The translations under genes and the position numbers were made by a program. This document shows positions 7,540-16,253 of a DNA stretch of 64,000 nucleotides, piece after piece. The notes beneath the pieces were generated by a model. The model made no database searches. It was not told where the DNA came from and saw nothing but the letters and a program-made list of their open reading frames with translations. Source of the DNA: Thalassospira tepidiphila MCCC 1A03514 (GTDB taxonomy: Bacteria > Pseudomonadota > Alphaproteobacteria > Rhodospirillales > Thalassospiraceae); the NCBI RefSeq assembly GCF_001662875.1, contig NZ_JPVZ01000001.1:186001-250000 (forward strand), given 5' to 3'. Every line of letters starts with the position of its first letter. The first letter of the stretch is position 1.

Positions 7540-7867
7540 GGTGCTCTCTTCCTGTCCTGTTCAGGCCGATCTGATCCACGAAAAGCCGCCTTGTGCGGGG
7601 AGGCATCTGACCCTTCGTATCCGAGATAGCAGCAACATCCATGATCATCGTTGATTTGATCACGGGCCTCAATGGCAATGTCGTTGATTTCAGGGTCTAA
7701 ACCCTAATTGCCCCCCATTTGATCTGAATGTGGGAACGTTTGAACCAACATCAAGAAAAAGCCGCCTTGCAACAAGGAAGCAAGGCGGCTTTGGGGACCG
7801 GAAACAAACAGGTGTTTAAGGGGGGAACACGTTCCCGGTCCGCGACATCTGGTAATGCAGGGGCCGA
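7540..7867. other. Intergenic region
   Basis: 328 bp without a credible gene. It holds the terminator of the 5-oxoprolinase operon at 7751-7792 and the presumed promoter of the glutamate-synthase-like gene nearer 7560-7700, where I see no clear consensus elements. Confidence 0.5.
7751..7792 (-). terminator. Rho-independent terminator of the TRAP/5-oxoprolinase operon
   Basis: On the minus strand a 12-bp perfect stem (AAGCCGCCTTGC/GCAAGGCGGCTT, nine-base loop) is followed by TTTTTCTT. It lies about 75 bp past the stop codon of the 5-oxoprolinase gene. Confidence 0.9.
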
Positions 7868-10800
7868 TCAGGCCTTGCCGTAGCCCCCGCCACCCGGGGT
7901 TTCGATGACAAAGACATCACCCCGATGCATTTCTGCACCGTCGGTGCCCTTAAGCTCGATCACGGTGCCATCGATGCGTTCGACGGCATTGCGGCCAAGC
8001 TGACCGGGCTCCCCGCCCGCACAGGCCTGAACCGGTACGCGACGGTGGTTGGACAGGATTGATGCGGTCATGTCTTCAAGGAAGCGCACACGACGGATCG
8101 CACCATCGCCACCCTTGTGTTTGCCTTTACCACCCGATCCTTTGCGAATTTCAAAGCTTTCGAGCAGGACCGGGAAGCGCCATTCAAGAACTTCGGGGTC
8201 GGTCAGTCGCGAGTTGGTCATGTGCGAATGAACAGCTGCCGTACCATCAAAGTCGGGACCGGCACCGGTACCGCCACAGATGGTTTCGTAATACTGGTGC
8301 GTATCATTGCCCCAAGTGAAGTTGTTCATCGTTCCCTGACCACCCGACAGTACGCCAAGGGCGGCATACAGCGTATCGGTGACGTGCATGCTGGTTTCAA
8401 CGTTACCGGCAACAACGGCGGCCGGATAACGCGGATTAAGCATCGATCCCTCGGGCACGATCAGATTGACCGGCTTCAGGCACCCGGCATTGAGCGGAAT
8501 GTCATCATCAACAAGCGTTCTGAAGACATAAAGCACAGCCGCACGGGTCACCGCCGACGGGGCGTTGAAGTTGTTATCAAGCTGATCGGACGTACCGGTG
8601 AAATCAACTGTGGCCGAACGGGTTGCCTTATCAATGGTGACCTTGACGCGGACAACCGCGCCATTGTCCATTTCATAGGCATATTCACCGTCCTTCAGGA
8701 CATCAATCACACGACGTACGCTTTCTTCGGCGTTGTCCTGGACGTGCTGCATATAGGCATGCACGACATCAAGACCAAAGTGATCGACCATCTTGCGCAG
8801 TTCCTGCACGCCCTTTTCATTGGCCGCGATCTGGGCGCGCAGATCGGCGATGTTCTGATAGGGGTTACGTGCCGGATATTTGGCACCTTCCAGAAGCTCG
8901 GTCAGGCCTTTTTCATCGAACGTGCCCTGATCAACCAGTTTGAAGTTGTTGATCAGAACGCCTTCTTCTTCAAGGACGCGCGAGTTTGGCGCCATGGAGC
9001 CCGGCGTGATACCGCCAACATCGGCATGGTGACCACGTGATGCGACATAGAACAGCACTTCCTTGCCATCATCACCAAACACCGGGGTGATCAGCGTGAT
9101 GTCTGGCAGGTGCGTACCACCGTTATACGGGTCATTGAGCATATAAACATCGCCCGGCTTCATTTTGCCGTCGTTGTTTTTGATCACTGCCTGAACGGAC
9201 TCACCCATCGAGCCAAGGTGGACGGGCATATGCGGGGCGTTAGCGATCAGAAGGCCTTCCTGATCAAACACCGCACACGAGAAGTCCAGACGTTCCTTGA
9301 TGTTGACCGAGTATGAGGTGTTGGCAAGGGTCACACCCATCTGTTCGGCAATGTTCATGAACAGGTTGTTGAACACTTCAAGCATCACCGGATCGGCTTG
9401 GGTGCCAATCGCCTCGGAGCGTTTCATCGGCACGACACGGTTCAGGATCAGATGATCAAGGCCGTTGACCTTGGCTTCCCAGCCCGGATCGATCACGGTG
9501 GTGCCAACCGGCTCCACAATCACGGCCGGGCCGCGGACGGTCGCGCCGGGTTTCAGGTTTTCGCGTTTGTAGAACGGGGTCTGTTCGGTTTTGCCATCAA
9601 AGACAACCGGACGGGTCGCAAGCGGCTTGAGCATAACTTCCGCACCATCGAGTTCAGCCGACGACGCCGGAAGGCTTTGGGTTTCGCCAATCGCCTCGAC
9701 CGCGACGGCCTCAACCACCAGCGGCTTTCCGTTCATGACAAAGCCGTAGCGCTGTTTGTGCTGTTCTTCGAACTGGGCCGTGATGGCATCGACATCACCG
9801 AAATCAACAATCAGCGGGGTGTCAGTACCGTCATAACGCAGATGCAGGCGTTTCAGCAGGCTGATCTTGTCATCCGAAATGCCCTGCTCTTTCAGTTCCG
9901 CCAAGGCATCGACGGCCAGAGCATCAAGTTGCTTATCGAGGTCAGCAAGGCCTTCGGCGGCAAGTTTGCCCTCAACCGCCTGTTCACGCATCGCACGGAT
10001 ATCGGCAAGGCCCATGCCGTATGCCGACAGAACACCAGCGAACGGATGAACAAAGACCTTGGTCATGCCAAGGGTATCGGCAACCTGACAGGCGTGCTGA
10101 CCACCGGCACCGCCGAAGCATTGCAGGATATAGTCGCTGACGTCATAGCCGCGCTGAACCGAGATCTGCTTGATGGCGTTTGCCATGTTTTCAACAGCAA
10201 TGCGCAGGAAGCCTTCGGCGACTTCTTCGGGGGTGCGGATCTGGCCGGTGTTCTTTTCGATGTCAGCCGCCATTTCCTCAAAGCCCTTGCGCACGGCATC
10301 GGCATTCAGCGGCTCGTCCCCTTCGGGGCCAAAGACATTCGGGAAGAAGTCCGGCTGGACCTTACCCAGCATGACGTTGATATCAGTCACCGCCAGCGGA
10401 CCACCACGGCGATAGGCCGCAGGACCCGGGTTTGCACCGGCACTGTCCGGACCAACACGGAAACGCGCACCATCGAAATGCAGGATCGAGCCGCCACCGG
10501 CCGCAACCGTGTGGATTTTCATCATCGGAGCGCGCATGCGCACACCAGCGACCTGAGTTTCGAAATCACGTTCGTATTCGCCGTCATAGTGCGAAACGTC
10601 GGTCGATGTGCCGCCCATATCAAAACCGATGACCTGTTTGAAGCCATCCATTTCAGCCGTACGGACCATGCCGACAACACCGCCAGCCGGACCGGACAGG
10701 ATTGCATCCTTGCCCTGGAACTTGACCGCATCGGTCAAACCGCCATTGGACTGCATGAACATCAGTTTCACACCGCCCAGCTCGGATGCGACCTGATCAA

Positions 10801-11509
10801 CGTAACGGCGCAGGATCGGCGACAAATAGGCATCAACCACCGTGGTATCGCCGCGCGACACCAGCTTCATCAACGGACTGACCTGATGGCTGACGGAAAC
10901 CTGGGTAAAGCCGATGTCACGGGCGACCTTTTCGGCGGCCAGTTCGTGCGCGGTGTAACGATAACCGTGCATGAAAACGATGGCACAGGCACGAATGCCG
11001 CTGTCATAGACCTTTTGCAGGTCGGCCCGCAGGGTATCGAGGTCCATCCCTTCGAGTTCATGACCCTGTGCGTCAAAACGGCCAGCGGTTTCGATCACGG
11101 TTTCATAGAGCGTTTCGGGCAGAATGATGTTGCGATCAAACAGGCGCGGGCGGTTCTGATAGGCCAGACGCAGCGCATCGCGGAAGCCCTTGTTGGTGAC
11201 CAGGACTGTGCGGTCGCCTTTGCGTTCAAGCAGGGCGTTGGTCGCAACCGTGGTGCCCATTTTGACGGCTTCGATTTTCTCGGCCGGGATTTTCTCGCCA
11301 TCGGCGACCTCAAGCAGTTCGCGGATGCCCTGAATGGCGGCGTCCTTATACCGTTCGGGGTTTTCCGACAGCAGTTTGTGGGTGACAAGCGCGCCATTGG
11401 GTTTGCGGGCAACGATATCGGTAAATGTGCCGCCGCGATCGATCCAGAACTGCCATTTCGGCTGTCCGGTGGTCTGCGAGGCGGGCGAATTTTGGTCGAG
11501 CGGGGCCAT
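7868..11509 (-). CDS. oplaH: 5-oxoprolinase (ATP-hydrolysing), HyuA-HyuB fusion
   Basis: Hydrolyses 5-oxo-L-proline (pyroglutamate) to L-glutamate with ATP. The 1213-residue protein fuses the hydantoinase A half ([17 protein letters not shown] at residues 20-36; [35 protein letters not shown]) to the hydantoinase B half (starting near [20 protein letters not shown]; ending [18 protein letters not shown]). The length equals that of eukaryotic and bacterial single-chain 5-oxoprolinases. ATG 11509 is preferred because GAAGGAG lies eight bases before it. It follows dctM by 69 bp on the same strand, so the TRAP transporter probably delivers its substrate. The alternative is an N-methylhydantoinase/hydantoinase of similar architecture, but those are usually split into two genes. 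Confidence 0.9.
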   Translation of the reverse strand: MAPLDQNSPASQTTGQPKWQFWIDRGGTFTDIVARKPNGALVTHKLLSENPERYKDAAIQGIRELLEVADGEKIPAEKIEAVKMGTTVATNALLERKGDRTVLVTNKGFRDALRLAYQNRPRLFDRNIILPETLYETVIETAGRFDAQGHELEGMDLDTLRADLQKVYDSGIRACAIVFMHGYRYTAHELAAEKVARDIGFTQVSVSHQVSPLMKLVSRGDTTVVDAYLSPILRRYVDQVASELGGVKLMFMQSNGGLTDAVKFQGKDAILSGPAGGVVGMVRTAEMDGFKQVIGFDMGGTSTDVSHYDGEYERDFETQVAGVRMRAPMMKIHTVAAGGGSILHFDGARFRVGPDSAGANPGPAAYRRGGPLAVTDINVMLGKVQPDFFPNVFGPEGDEPLNADAVRKGFEEMAADIEKNTGQIRTPEEVAEGFLRIAVENMANAIKQISVQRGYDVSDYILQCFGGAGGQHACQVADTLGMTKVFVHPFAGVLSAYGMGLADIRAMREQAVEGKLAAEGLADLDKQLDALAVDALAELKEQGISDDKISLLKRLHLRYDGTDTPLIVDFGDVDAITAQFEEQHKQRYGFVMNGKPLVVEAVAVEAIGETQSLPASSAELDGAEVMLKPLATRPVVFDGKTEQTPFYKRENLKPGATVRGPAVIVEPVGTTVIDPGWEAKVNGLDHLILNRVVPMKRSEAIGTQADPVMLEVFNNLFMNIAEQMGVTLANTSYSVNIKERLDFSCAVFDQEGLLIANAPHMPVHLGSMGESVQAVIKNNDGKMKPGDVYMLNDPYNGGTHLPDITLITPVFGDDGKEVLFYVASRGHHADVGGITPGSMAPNSRVLEEEGVLINNFKLVDQGTFDEKGLTELLEGAKYPARNPYQNIADLRAQIAANEKGVQELRKMVDHFGLDVVHAYMQHVQDNAEESVRRVIDVLKDGEYAYEMDNGAVVRVKVTIDKATRSATVDFTGTSDQLDNNFNAPSAVTRAAVLYVFRTLVDDDIPLNAGCLKPVNLIVPEGSMLNPRYPAAVVAGNVETSMHVTDTLYAALGVLSGGQGTMNNFTWGNDTHQYYETICGGTGAGPDFDGTAAVHSHMTNSRLTDPEVLEWRFPVLLESFEIRKGSGGKGKHKGGDGAIRRVRFLEDMTASILSNHRRVPVQACAGGEPGQLGRNAVERIDGTVIELKGTDGAEMHRGDVFVIETPGGGGYGKA

Positions 11510-11578
11510 GATGCTCACTCCTTCAGGCATCTGTAGTCAGAAAATTCGAGTATTTTGGTCAGTTCAAATCATGAACCG

Positions 11579-12880
11579 TTAGCCACTCATTTGCGTTGGC
11601 AGCCATGTGACGATCCCCGGAAATACGGTGATCAGAAGAGCGGCAAACAACAGCAGGAAGAAGAATGGCAAGGCAGCAACTGCAATCTTGAACAGGTTCT
11701 TGCCTGTCAGGCCTTGCAGAACGAAAAGGTTAAAGCCGACCGGTGGTGTGATCTGTGACATTTCGACCACCAGCACGACATAGATGCCGAACCACAACAG
11801 GTCGATGCCAGCAGCCTGCACCATCGGCAGGATCACAGAGGTTGTCAGAACCACCACCGAAATACCGTCAAGGAAACATCCCAGAACGATAAAGAAGATC
11901 GTCAGCGCACCGAGCAACGCATAGGGCGACAGCTCCATCTGGGCGATCCATGCGGCCAGTTCACGCGGCACACCGGTAAAGCCCATGGCAACCGTCAGCA
12001 CCGCGGCACCCGCAAGGATAAAGCAGATCATGCAGGATGTCCGGGTTGCCCCCATGATGCCATCAAGCAAGCTTTCCTTGGAAAGCGACCCGCTAAGGGC
12101 TGAGAGGATCAACGCACCGACCACACCAAATGCCGCGGCCTCTGTCGGGGTTGCCACCCCGCCATAGATCGAACCGATGACAGCCGCAATCAGAACGATG
12201 ACCGGGATCAGGCGACCCGATGCACGGATCTTTTCAGCAAACGGAATGCTGGGGGCCGCTTCGGGCATCTTGTCCTTATTGATCGTGGCCCAGATGCCAA
12301 CGAAGCTCATGAACATGATGATCAGCATGACACCGGGGATCACGCCGGCAATGAAAAGACGGGCAATCGAAAGTTCGGCCGAAACCCCATAGACAATCAA
12401 AATGATCGACGGCGGGATCAGAAGACCCAGCGTACCGGACCCGGCAAGGGTTCCGAGGATCAGGCTATCGGCATAGCCCTGTTTACGCAGTTCGGGGATC
12501 GACATGCGCCCGATGGTGGCCGCCGTTGCCGCCGACGACCCCGACACCGCGGCAAAGATACCGCAGCCCAGAATATTGACATGCAACAACCGACCCGGAA
12601 GCTTGTTCAGCCACGGGGCAAGCCCGGTGAACATGTCTTCGGACAGGCGGGACCGAAACAGGATTTCACCCATCCAGATAAACAGTGGCAGCGGTGCCAG
12701 CGACCAGGTCGCAAGGCTTGACCATGCTGTGGTCGCGATGATCGGACCGGTTTGCGCACTGGTGAAAACATCAATGGCAAAGACGCCAATGGCAAAAAGT
12801 GCAAGTGCAACCCACAGACCAGCGCCCAGAAACAGGAACAGCAGGCCCATCAGGATAAGACCGATTTGAAGTACGTCCAT
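11579..12880 (-). CDS. dctM: TRAP transporter large permease (DctM)
   Basis: The 433-residue, highly hydrophobic ion-coupled permease of a tripartite periplasmic transporter, with about 11-13 membrane helices. Family motifs seen are IWMGEILFRSRLSEDMF, the conserved GCGIFAAVSGSSAATAATIG near residues 103-123, GTLGLLIPPSIILIVYG, and GVATPTEAAAFG. It works with DctQ and the periplasmic binder DctP and is driven by a sodium or proton gradient. The ATG at 12880 follows AGGGGGCG and lies nine bases after the dctQ stop, so the two are translated together. Confidence 0.95.
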   Translation of the reverse strand: MDVLQIGLILMGLLFLFLGAGLWVALALFAIGVFAIDVFTSAQTGPIIATTAWSSLATWSLAPLPLFIWMGEILFRSRLSEDMFTGLAPWLNKLPGRLLHVNILGCGIFAAVSGSSAATAATIGRMSIPELRKQGYADSLILGTLAGSGTLGLLIPPSIILIVYGVSAELSIARLFIAGVIPGVMLIIMFMSFVGIWATINKDKMPEAAPSIPFAEKIRASGRLIPVIVLIAAVIGSIYGGVATPTEAAAFGVVGALILSALSGSLSKESLLDGIMGATRTSCMICFILAGAAVLTVAMGFTGVPRELAAWIAQMELSPYALLGALTIFFIVLGCFLDGISVVVLTTSVILPMVQAAGIDLLWFGIYVVLVVEMSQITPPVGFNLFVLQGLTGKNLFKIAVAALPFFFLLLFAALLITVFPGIVTWLPTQMSG

Positions 12881-12889
12881 GACCGCCCC

Positions 12890-13402
12890 CTACTCGTTCA
12901 GATCGTTCGCTTCGCCGCCGACAAAAGCGGGTTCGCGGCCAGCCAGAAGATCAACAAATGCTTCGAGCAGGGCGATGGTAAAGACAACCAGTCCAAAGGC
13001 CATGGCGGTTTGCGGGATCCACAGCGGGAAGGCCAGAACGCCGGGCGATGTATCGCCATACGAAAAGCTTTCCTCGGCCAGAACCGCCATCCACCAGGCG
13101 AAGTAACCGGCAAGATAAATCGCAGCCAACAGCGTGATCGCTTCCATTGTCCGGCGGACACGACCTTTGAGGTGCGAAAGGACGATCATGACCCGGATGT
13201 GGGTGCCCGCGCGAAGGGCCGGGCCAAGGGCAAGGAACGTACCGGCAGCAAGCGAGAACCCGGCCAGTTCATTGGCATCGTGGACGGCGATCCCGACAAG
13301 ACGCCCCAAGGACTGGGCGAGGATCAGCAGCGCAATGATTACCAGGAACGCGGCCGCCAAAACGGCACTGAATTTGAATAAATAATCTAGCAGTCTGCGC
13401 AC
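12890..13402 (-). CDS. dctQ: TRAP transporter small permease (DctQ)
   Basis: A 170-residue, four-helix membrane protein that pairs with DctM. Hydrophobic stretches lie at about 12-32, 48-66, 84-105 and 128-148; the conserved VHDANELAGFSLAAGTFLALGPALRAGTHIRV spans helix 2 to its arginine. The GTG at 13402 follows AAAGGGGG at seven bases; a TTG seven codons further upstream is in frame but lacks its own site. It is separated from dctP by 141 bp containing two hairpins. Confidence 0.9.
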   Translation of the reverse strand: MRRLLDYLFKFSAVLAAAFLVIIALLILAQSLGRLVGIAVHDANELAGFSLAAGTFLALGPALRAGTHIRVMIVLSHLKGRVRRTMEAITLLAAIYLAGYFAWWMAVLAEESFSYGDTSPGVLAFPLWIPQTAMAFGLVVFTIALLEAFVDLLAGREPAFVGGEANDLNE

Positions 13403-13487
13403 AGCAGTCCCCCTTTCCGCCAACGATCATCCCCAAAGCGACGTATCGTACCTAACGGACAGTAACATTAAAATGTGCGGATTGTCC

Positions 13488-13553
13488 GGGACCGAACGGA
13501 GGACGACAGCCGTCCGGCCCCGACAATTGGCAAGAACTAGTGCTTAGTTCTTG
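13488..13553 (-). terminator. Tandem hairpins between dctP and dctQ
   Basis: On the minus strand CAAGAACTA-AGCAC-TAGTTCTTG (13531-13553) has perfect 9-bp arms and contains the dctP stop codon. A second, GC-rich imperfect stem follows at 13488-13521 (CCGGACGG with CCGTTCGG). Neither has a T-tract, so partial termination or protection of the dctP message 3' end is more likely than a full stop. Confidence 0.5.
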
Positions 13554-14518
13554 AACGCGTCGATGATGGCCTGGCCTTCATCGCCGGTTTTTTCCAGCCA
13601 ACCAGCGACCATTTTGTCACCGGCTGCTGCCAGACCGTCTTTGAGTTCTGCACTCGGTGCAGCAACGTTCATGCCGTTTTCAGAGAGAATTTTCTTTTTC
13701 TCTTCGGCTTCTGCCATGCTCATTTCCCAGCCGCGGGTTTCGGCTTTGGCAGCGGCTTCAAGAACAGCAGCCTGAACGTCAGCAGACAGGCCATCGAATG
13801 CGCTTTCGCTTACGATAACCATGTTTTTCGGAAGCCATGCCTGAACGTCATAGAAGTTCGAAACAAAGTCCCATGCCTTGGAGTTGGCACCGGTCGACGG
13901 CGAGGTGATCATCGCTTCGACAATGCCGGTTGCAAAGGCGGTCGGGATTTCCGGAACTTCAACCTGGGTCGCGACCATGCCGGTCAGCGATGCCAGTTCG
14001 GACGTGGTGGCGTTATAGGCGCGGAACTTGACACCATCGAGGTCTGCAACGCTGTTGACTTCGTTTGCGGTGTAAAGGCCCTGTGCCGGCCACGGAACAG
14101 CATACAGAACTTTAAGACCGTCTTTTGCGAGGGCTGCTTCGATGCCTTCGCGCGATACTTCCCAAAGTTTCTTGGCGTCTTCGTAAGAAGTCGCAAGGAA
14201 CGGGATCGCGTCAACGGTGTAGATCGGGTTTTCGTTGGCCAGCAGCGAAATCAGGGTTTCGCCGATCGGCACCAGGCCGCGCTGAACCGAACGTTTGATG
14301 TCAGCATGCTTAAACAGCGAACCACCGGAATGAACGGTGATGCTCAGCTCACCGCCAGATGCTTCATTCACATCCTTGGCAAATTCAATGATGTTCTGGG
14401 TGTGGAAAGTCGCGTCAGGATAAGGCGTTGCCATGTCCCAGGTTTCTTCAGCGGATGCAAAGCCGGCTGACATGGTGATCGCTGCGACTGCGACAGTCGA
14501 AAGTGCTTTTTTCAACAT
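13544..14518 (-). CDS. dctP: TRAP transporter substrate-binding protein (DctP)
   Basis: A 324-residue periplasmic binder. A signal peptide is clear (MLKK, hydrophobic core, cleavage after GFASA at about residue 23). Family features are HTQNIIEFAKDVNEASGGELSITVHSGGSLFKHADIKRSV, and VKFRAYN carrying the arginine that usually clamps a substrate carboxylate (about 170). These are followed by QVEVPEIPTAFATGIVEAMITSPSTGANSKAWDF. It is first in the operon with a GGGAGA site. Co-transcription with 5-oxoprolinase points to pyroglutamate or a related carboxylate as ligand. Related DctP proteins of Bordetella have been reported to bind pyroglutamic acid, but ligand identity here is inferred from context. 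Confidence 0.93.
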   Translation of the reverse strand: MLKKALSTVAVAAITMSAGFASAEETWDMATPYPDATFHTQNIIEFAKDVNEASGGELSITVHSGGSLFKHADIKRSVQRGLVPIGETLISLLANENPIYTVDAIPFLATSYEDAKKLWEVSREGIEAALAKDGLKVLYAVPWPAQGLYTANEVNSVADLDGVKFRAYNATTSELASLTGMVATQVEVPEIPTAFATGIVEAMITSPSTGANSKAWDFVSNFYDVQAWLPKNMVIVSESAFDGLSADVQAAVLEAAAKAETRGWEMSMAEAEEKKKILSENGMNVAAPSAELKDGLAAAGDKMVAGWLEKTGDEGQAIIDAFKN

Positions 14519-14548
14519 TTTTCAAGTCTCCCTGTGTGTGATGCAAGC

Positions 14549-14570
14549 CGATACACGCTATCGCGTATCG
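14549..14570 (-). promoter_or_regulatory. Imperfect palindrome upstream of dctP
   Basis: A 22-bp near-palindrome with CGATAC/GTATCG ends and a central CTATCGCG, 31-52 bp upstream of dctP (9 of 11 positions pair). Its TATCGCG core recurs in a perfect palindrome ahead of the neighbouring winged-helix gene. It is a candidate operator. A minus-strand TTGACA at 14620-14625 could be the -35 element about 50 bp further upstream. Confidence 0.35.
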
Positions 14571-14787
14571 AGACTCCAAAGTAGCCTCCCGACACATTGA
14601 TCACATTTTGCCGACAAATTGTCAACTTTAATTCATAGCAGATATGCGAAATCCGGGAAACAACACTTAGAACCCCACCTGCGTGAACCCGCAAAAACCA
14701 ACCATTCGTCTGATATTTTTGTTGTTATTGTTGCCTGCCGGGGGCATTCAACTAGCGATCAAACAAATAACAAGTGGGGAAAATCCA

Positions 14788-15540
14788 ATGTCAGATCTTT
14801 CGGGGAAGTCTGTCTGGATTACAGGTGCCGGTAGCGGCATCGGTGAAGCAATTGCCAAATCTCTGGCGGCTTGTGGGGCGCACGTTGCCCTTTCGGCGCG
14901 GCGCGAAGAGACACTTCGGCAAGTTGCAGATGACATTGCGGCAAGCGGGGGAAAAGTTGAAATTTACCCGCTCGACATCAGTGACAGCGACAAGGTTATT
15001 GAAACGGTCGCGAAAATCAAAAGCGCGATGGGCAAAATTGATGTGCTGATCAACTGTGCTGGTGTGAACACCCCGAAACGGCATTGGCGCGATCTTGATA
15101 TCAAAGACTGGCAGCATATCGTCGCTGTCAATCTGAACGGTGTCGCCAACACCGTTTGCGCGACCCTGCCCTTGATGCGCGATCAGCAAGACGGACTTAT
15201 CATCAATATTGCGTCCTGGGCCGCAAAGCATGAATTCCCGGTCGCAGGTCCTGCCTATATTGCATCCAAGCGCGGTGTCGTCGATCTTTCGCACAGCATC
15301 AATCAGGAAGAACTGCACAACAACATCCGCTGTTGCTGCATTTCGCCGGGCGAAGTTGCCACCCCGATCCTTCAGCAACGCCCGGTACCGATAGAACAGG
15401 AAGAGCTTGATCGTCTTTTAAAGCCAAGCGATCTAGCAGAAATCGTGACTTATGTGGTCGGGGCCCCCAAGCGGGTCTGCTTCAACGAGATCGTGATGTC
15501 CCCGACCTACAATCGTACCCTGTTGCCAATTCAGCCCTAG
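14788..15540 (+). CDS. SDR family oxidoreductase
   Basis: A 250-residue short-chain dehydrogenase. It has the cofactor loop TGAGSGIGEA (about residues 11-20), NCAGV, the catalytic serine in NIASWAAK, and YxxxK in YIASKRG. The acidic/basic pattern after strand 2 (SARREETL) suggests NADP(H). The ATG at 14788 follows GTGGGGA; an upstream in-frame ATG would add 35 hydrophobic residues not typical of the family. It is divergent from dctP. Substrate is unknown; the closest general style is the YdfG/serine 3-dehydrogenase type. Context suggests a link to the metabolism of the compound imported by the TRAP system, which is only an inference. Confidence 0.88.
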   Translation: MSDLSGKSVWITGAGSGIGEAIAKSLAACGAHVALSARREETLRQVADDIAASGGKVEIYPLDISDSDKVIETVAKIKSAMGKIDVLINCAGVNTPKRHWRDLDIKDWQHIVAVNLNGVANTVCATLPLMRDQQDGLIINIASWAAKHEFPVAGPAYIASKRGVVDLSHSINQEELHNNIRCCCISPGEVATPILQQRPVPIEQEELDRLLKPSDLAEIVTYVVGAPKRVCFNEIVMSPTYNRTLLPIQP

Positions 15541-15604
15541 GTGCTGTCCCGAGACATCGCGGATGCCTGGGGACAAGCCTTGGCAGCGGTATCAGCGGCG
15601 CGAG

Positions 15605-16114
15605 TTACATCGCGCTTGCTGCACGTGATGCCTGGTCATAGACACCGGAAATTGCGCGAAGGGTCTTGGCGACATCCCCGACTTCCTCGCTATTGACGCC
15701 AAGCCGCTGGAAAGTCTCAATCAGGCAATCCTCGCGGACCTGACGGTATTTCTCACACATTTCACGGCCTTCCTTGGTGGTCGCGTAATGCACTTCCTTG
15801 CCGCGTTTGACACCCTCAACCAGTCCAAGCTTGCGGAGCTTTTTAAGGGAATAGTTCACAAGATGGCTGTCCTCGACATTCAGAACAAAGCACACTTCAG
15901 ACAGGCTTTTTTCCCGTTCACGGGAATTGACATTGTGCAGTACCAGAATATCGAGAACCGACACATCGGGCATACCTGCCGCACGCATGCACCGCACCAT
16001 CCAGCGGTTAAATGCGTTACCTGACAGGATCAACGCAAATTCAAGTTCCGACAGTTCGGCTGCGCGTTCCGAGACAAGATGTGACGATGAGACGATACGT
16101 GTTTTATCAGCCAT
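15605..16114 (-). CDS. Winged-helix (MarR-like) transcriptional regulator
   Basis: A 169-residue protein from ATG 16114 (after CAGGGA). A helical N-terminus leads to a winged-helix core: VSVLDILVLHNVNSREREKSLSEVCFVLNVEDSHLVNYSLKKLRKLGLVEGVKRGKEVHYATTKEGREM, that is, helix-turn-helix, recognition helix, and a beta-wing with basic residues. This is the winged helix DNA-binding class close to MarR. It lies tail-to-tail with the SDR gene and next to the TRAP/5-oxoprolinase operon. A perfect palindrome lies 77-90 bp upstream of its start, with a similar site upstream of dctP, so it is the best local candidate for controlling that operon. Confidence 0.8.
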   Translation of the reverse strand: MADKTRIVSSSHLVSERAAELSELEFALILSGNAFNRWMVRCMRAAGMPDVSVLDILVLHNVNSREREKSLSEVCFVLNVEDSHLVNYSLKKLRKLGLVEGVKRGKEVHYATTKEGREMCEKYRQVREDCLIETFQRLGVNSEEVGDVAKTLRAISGVYDQASRAASAM

Positions 16115-16190
16115 CCGACGTTCCCTGTAATGCAATATTCCCGGTCACCAACATAGGTTCCGACCAGGTTCATTGGAAGTTTGTCGGCAT

Positions 16191-16204
16191 TTTATCGCGA
16201 TAAA
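16191..16204 (-). promoter_or_regulatory. Perfect 14-bp palindrome TTTATCGCGATAAA
   Basis: Upstream of the winged-helix regulator gene (77-90 bp before its ATG) and past the end of the first chemoreceptor gene. It shares TATCGCG with the near-palindrome ahead of dctP. It is a candidate autoregulatory operator. Confidence 0.4.
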
Positions 16205-16253
16205 GGCGACAAGGTAAAGCCCCTGCCGCCTTATACTTATCGGCAATTCACCG

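Noticed and set aside
9398-11536. Plus-strand open frame of 712 codons
   Set aside because: Antisense to the 5-oxoprolinase gene; caused by codon bias in GC-rich DNA, with no family features in its translation.
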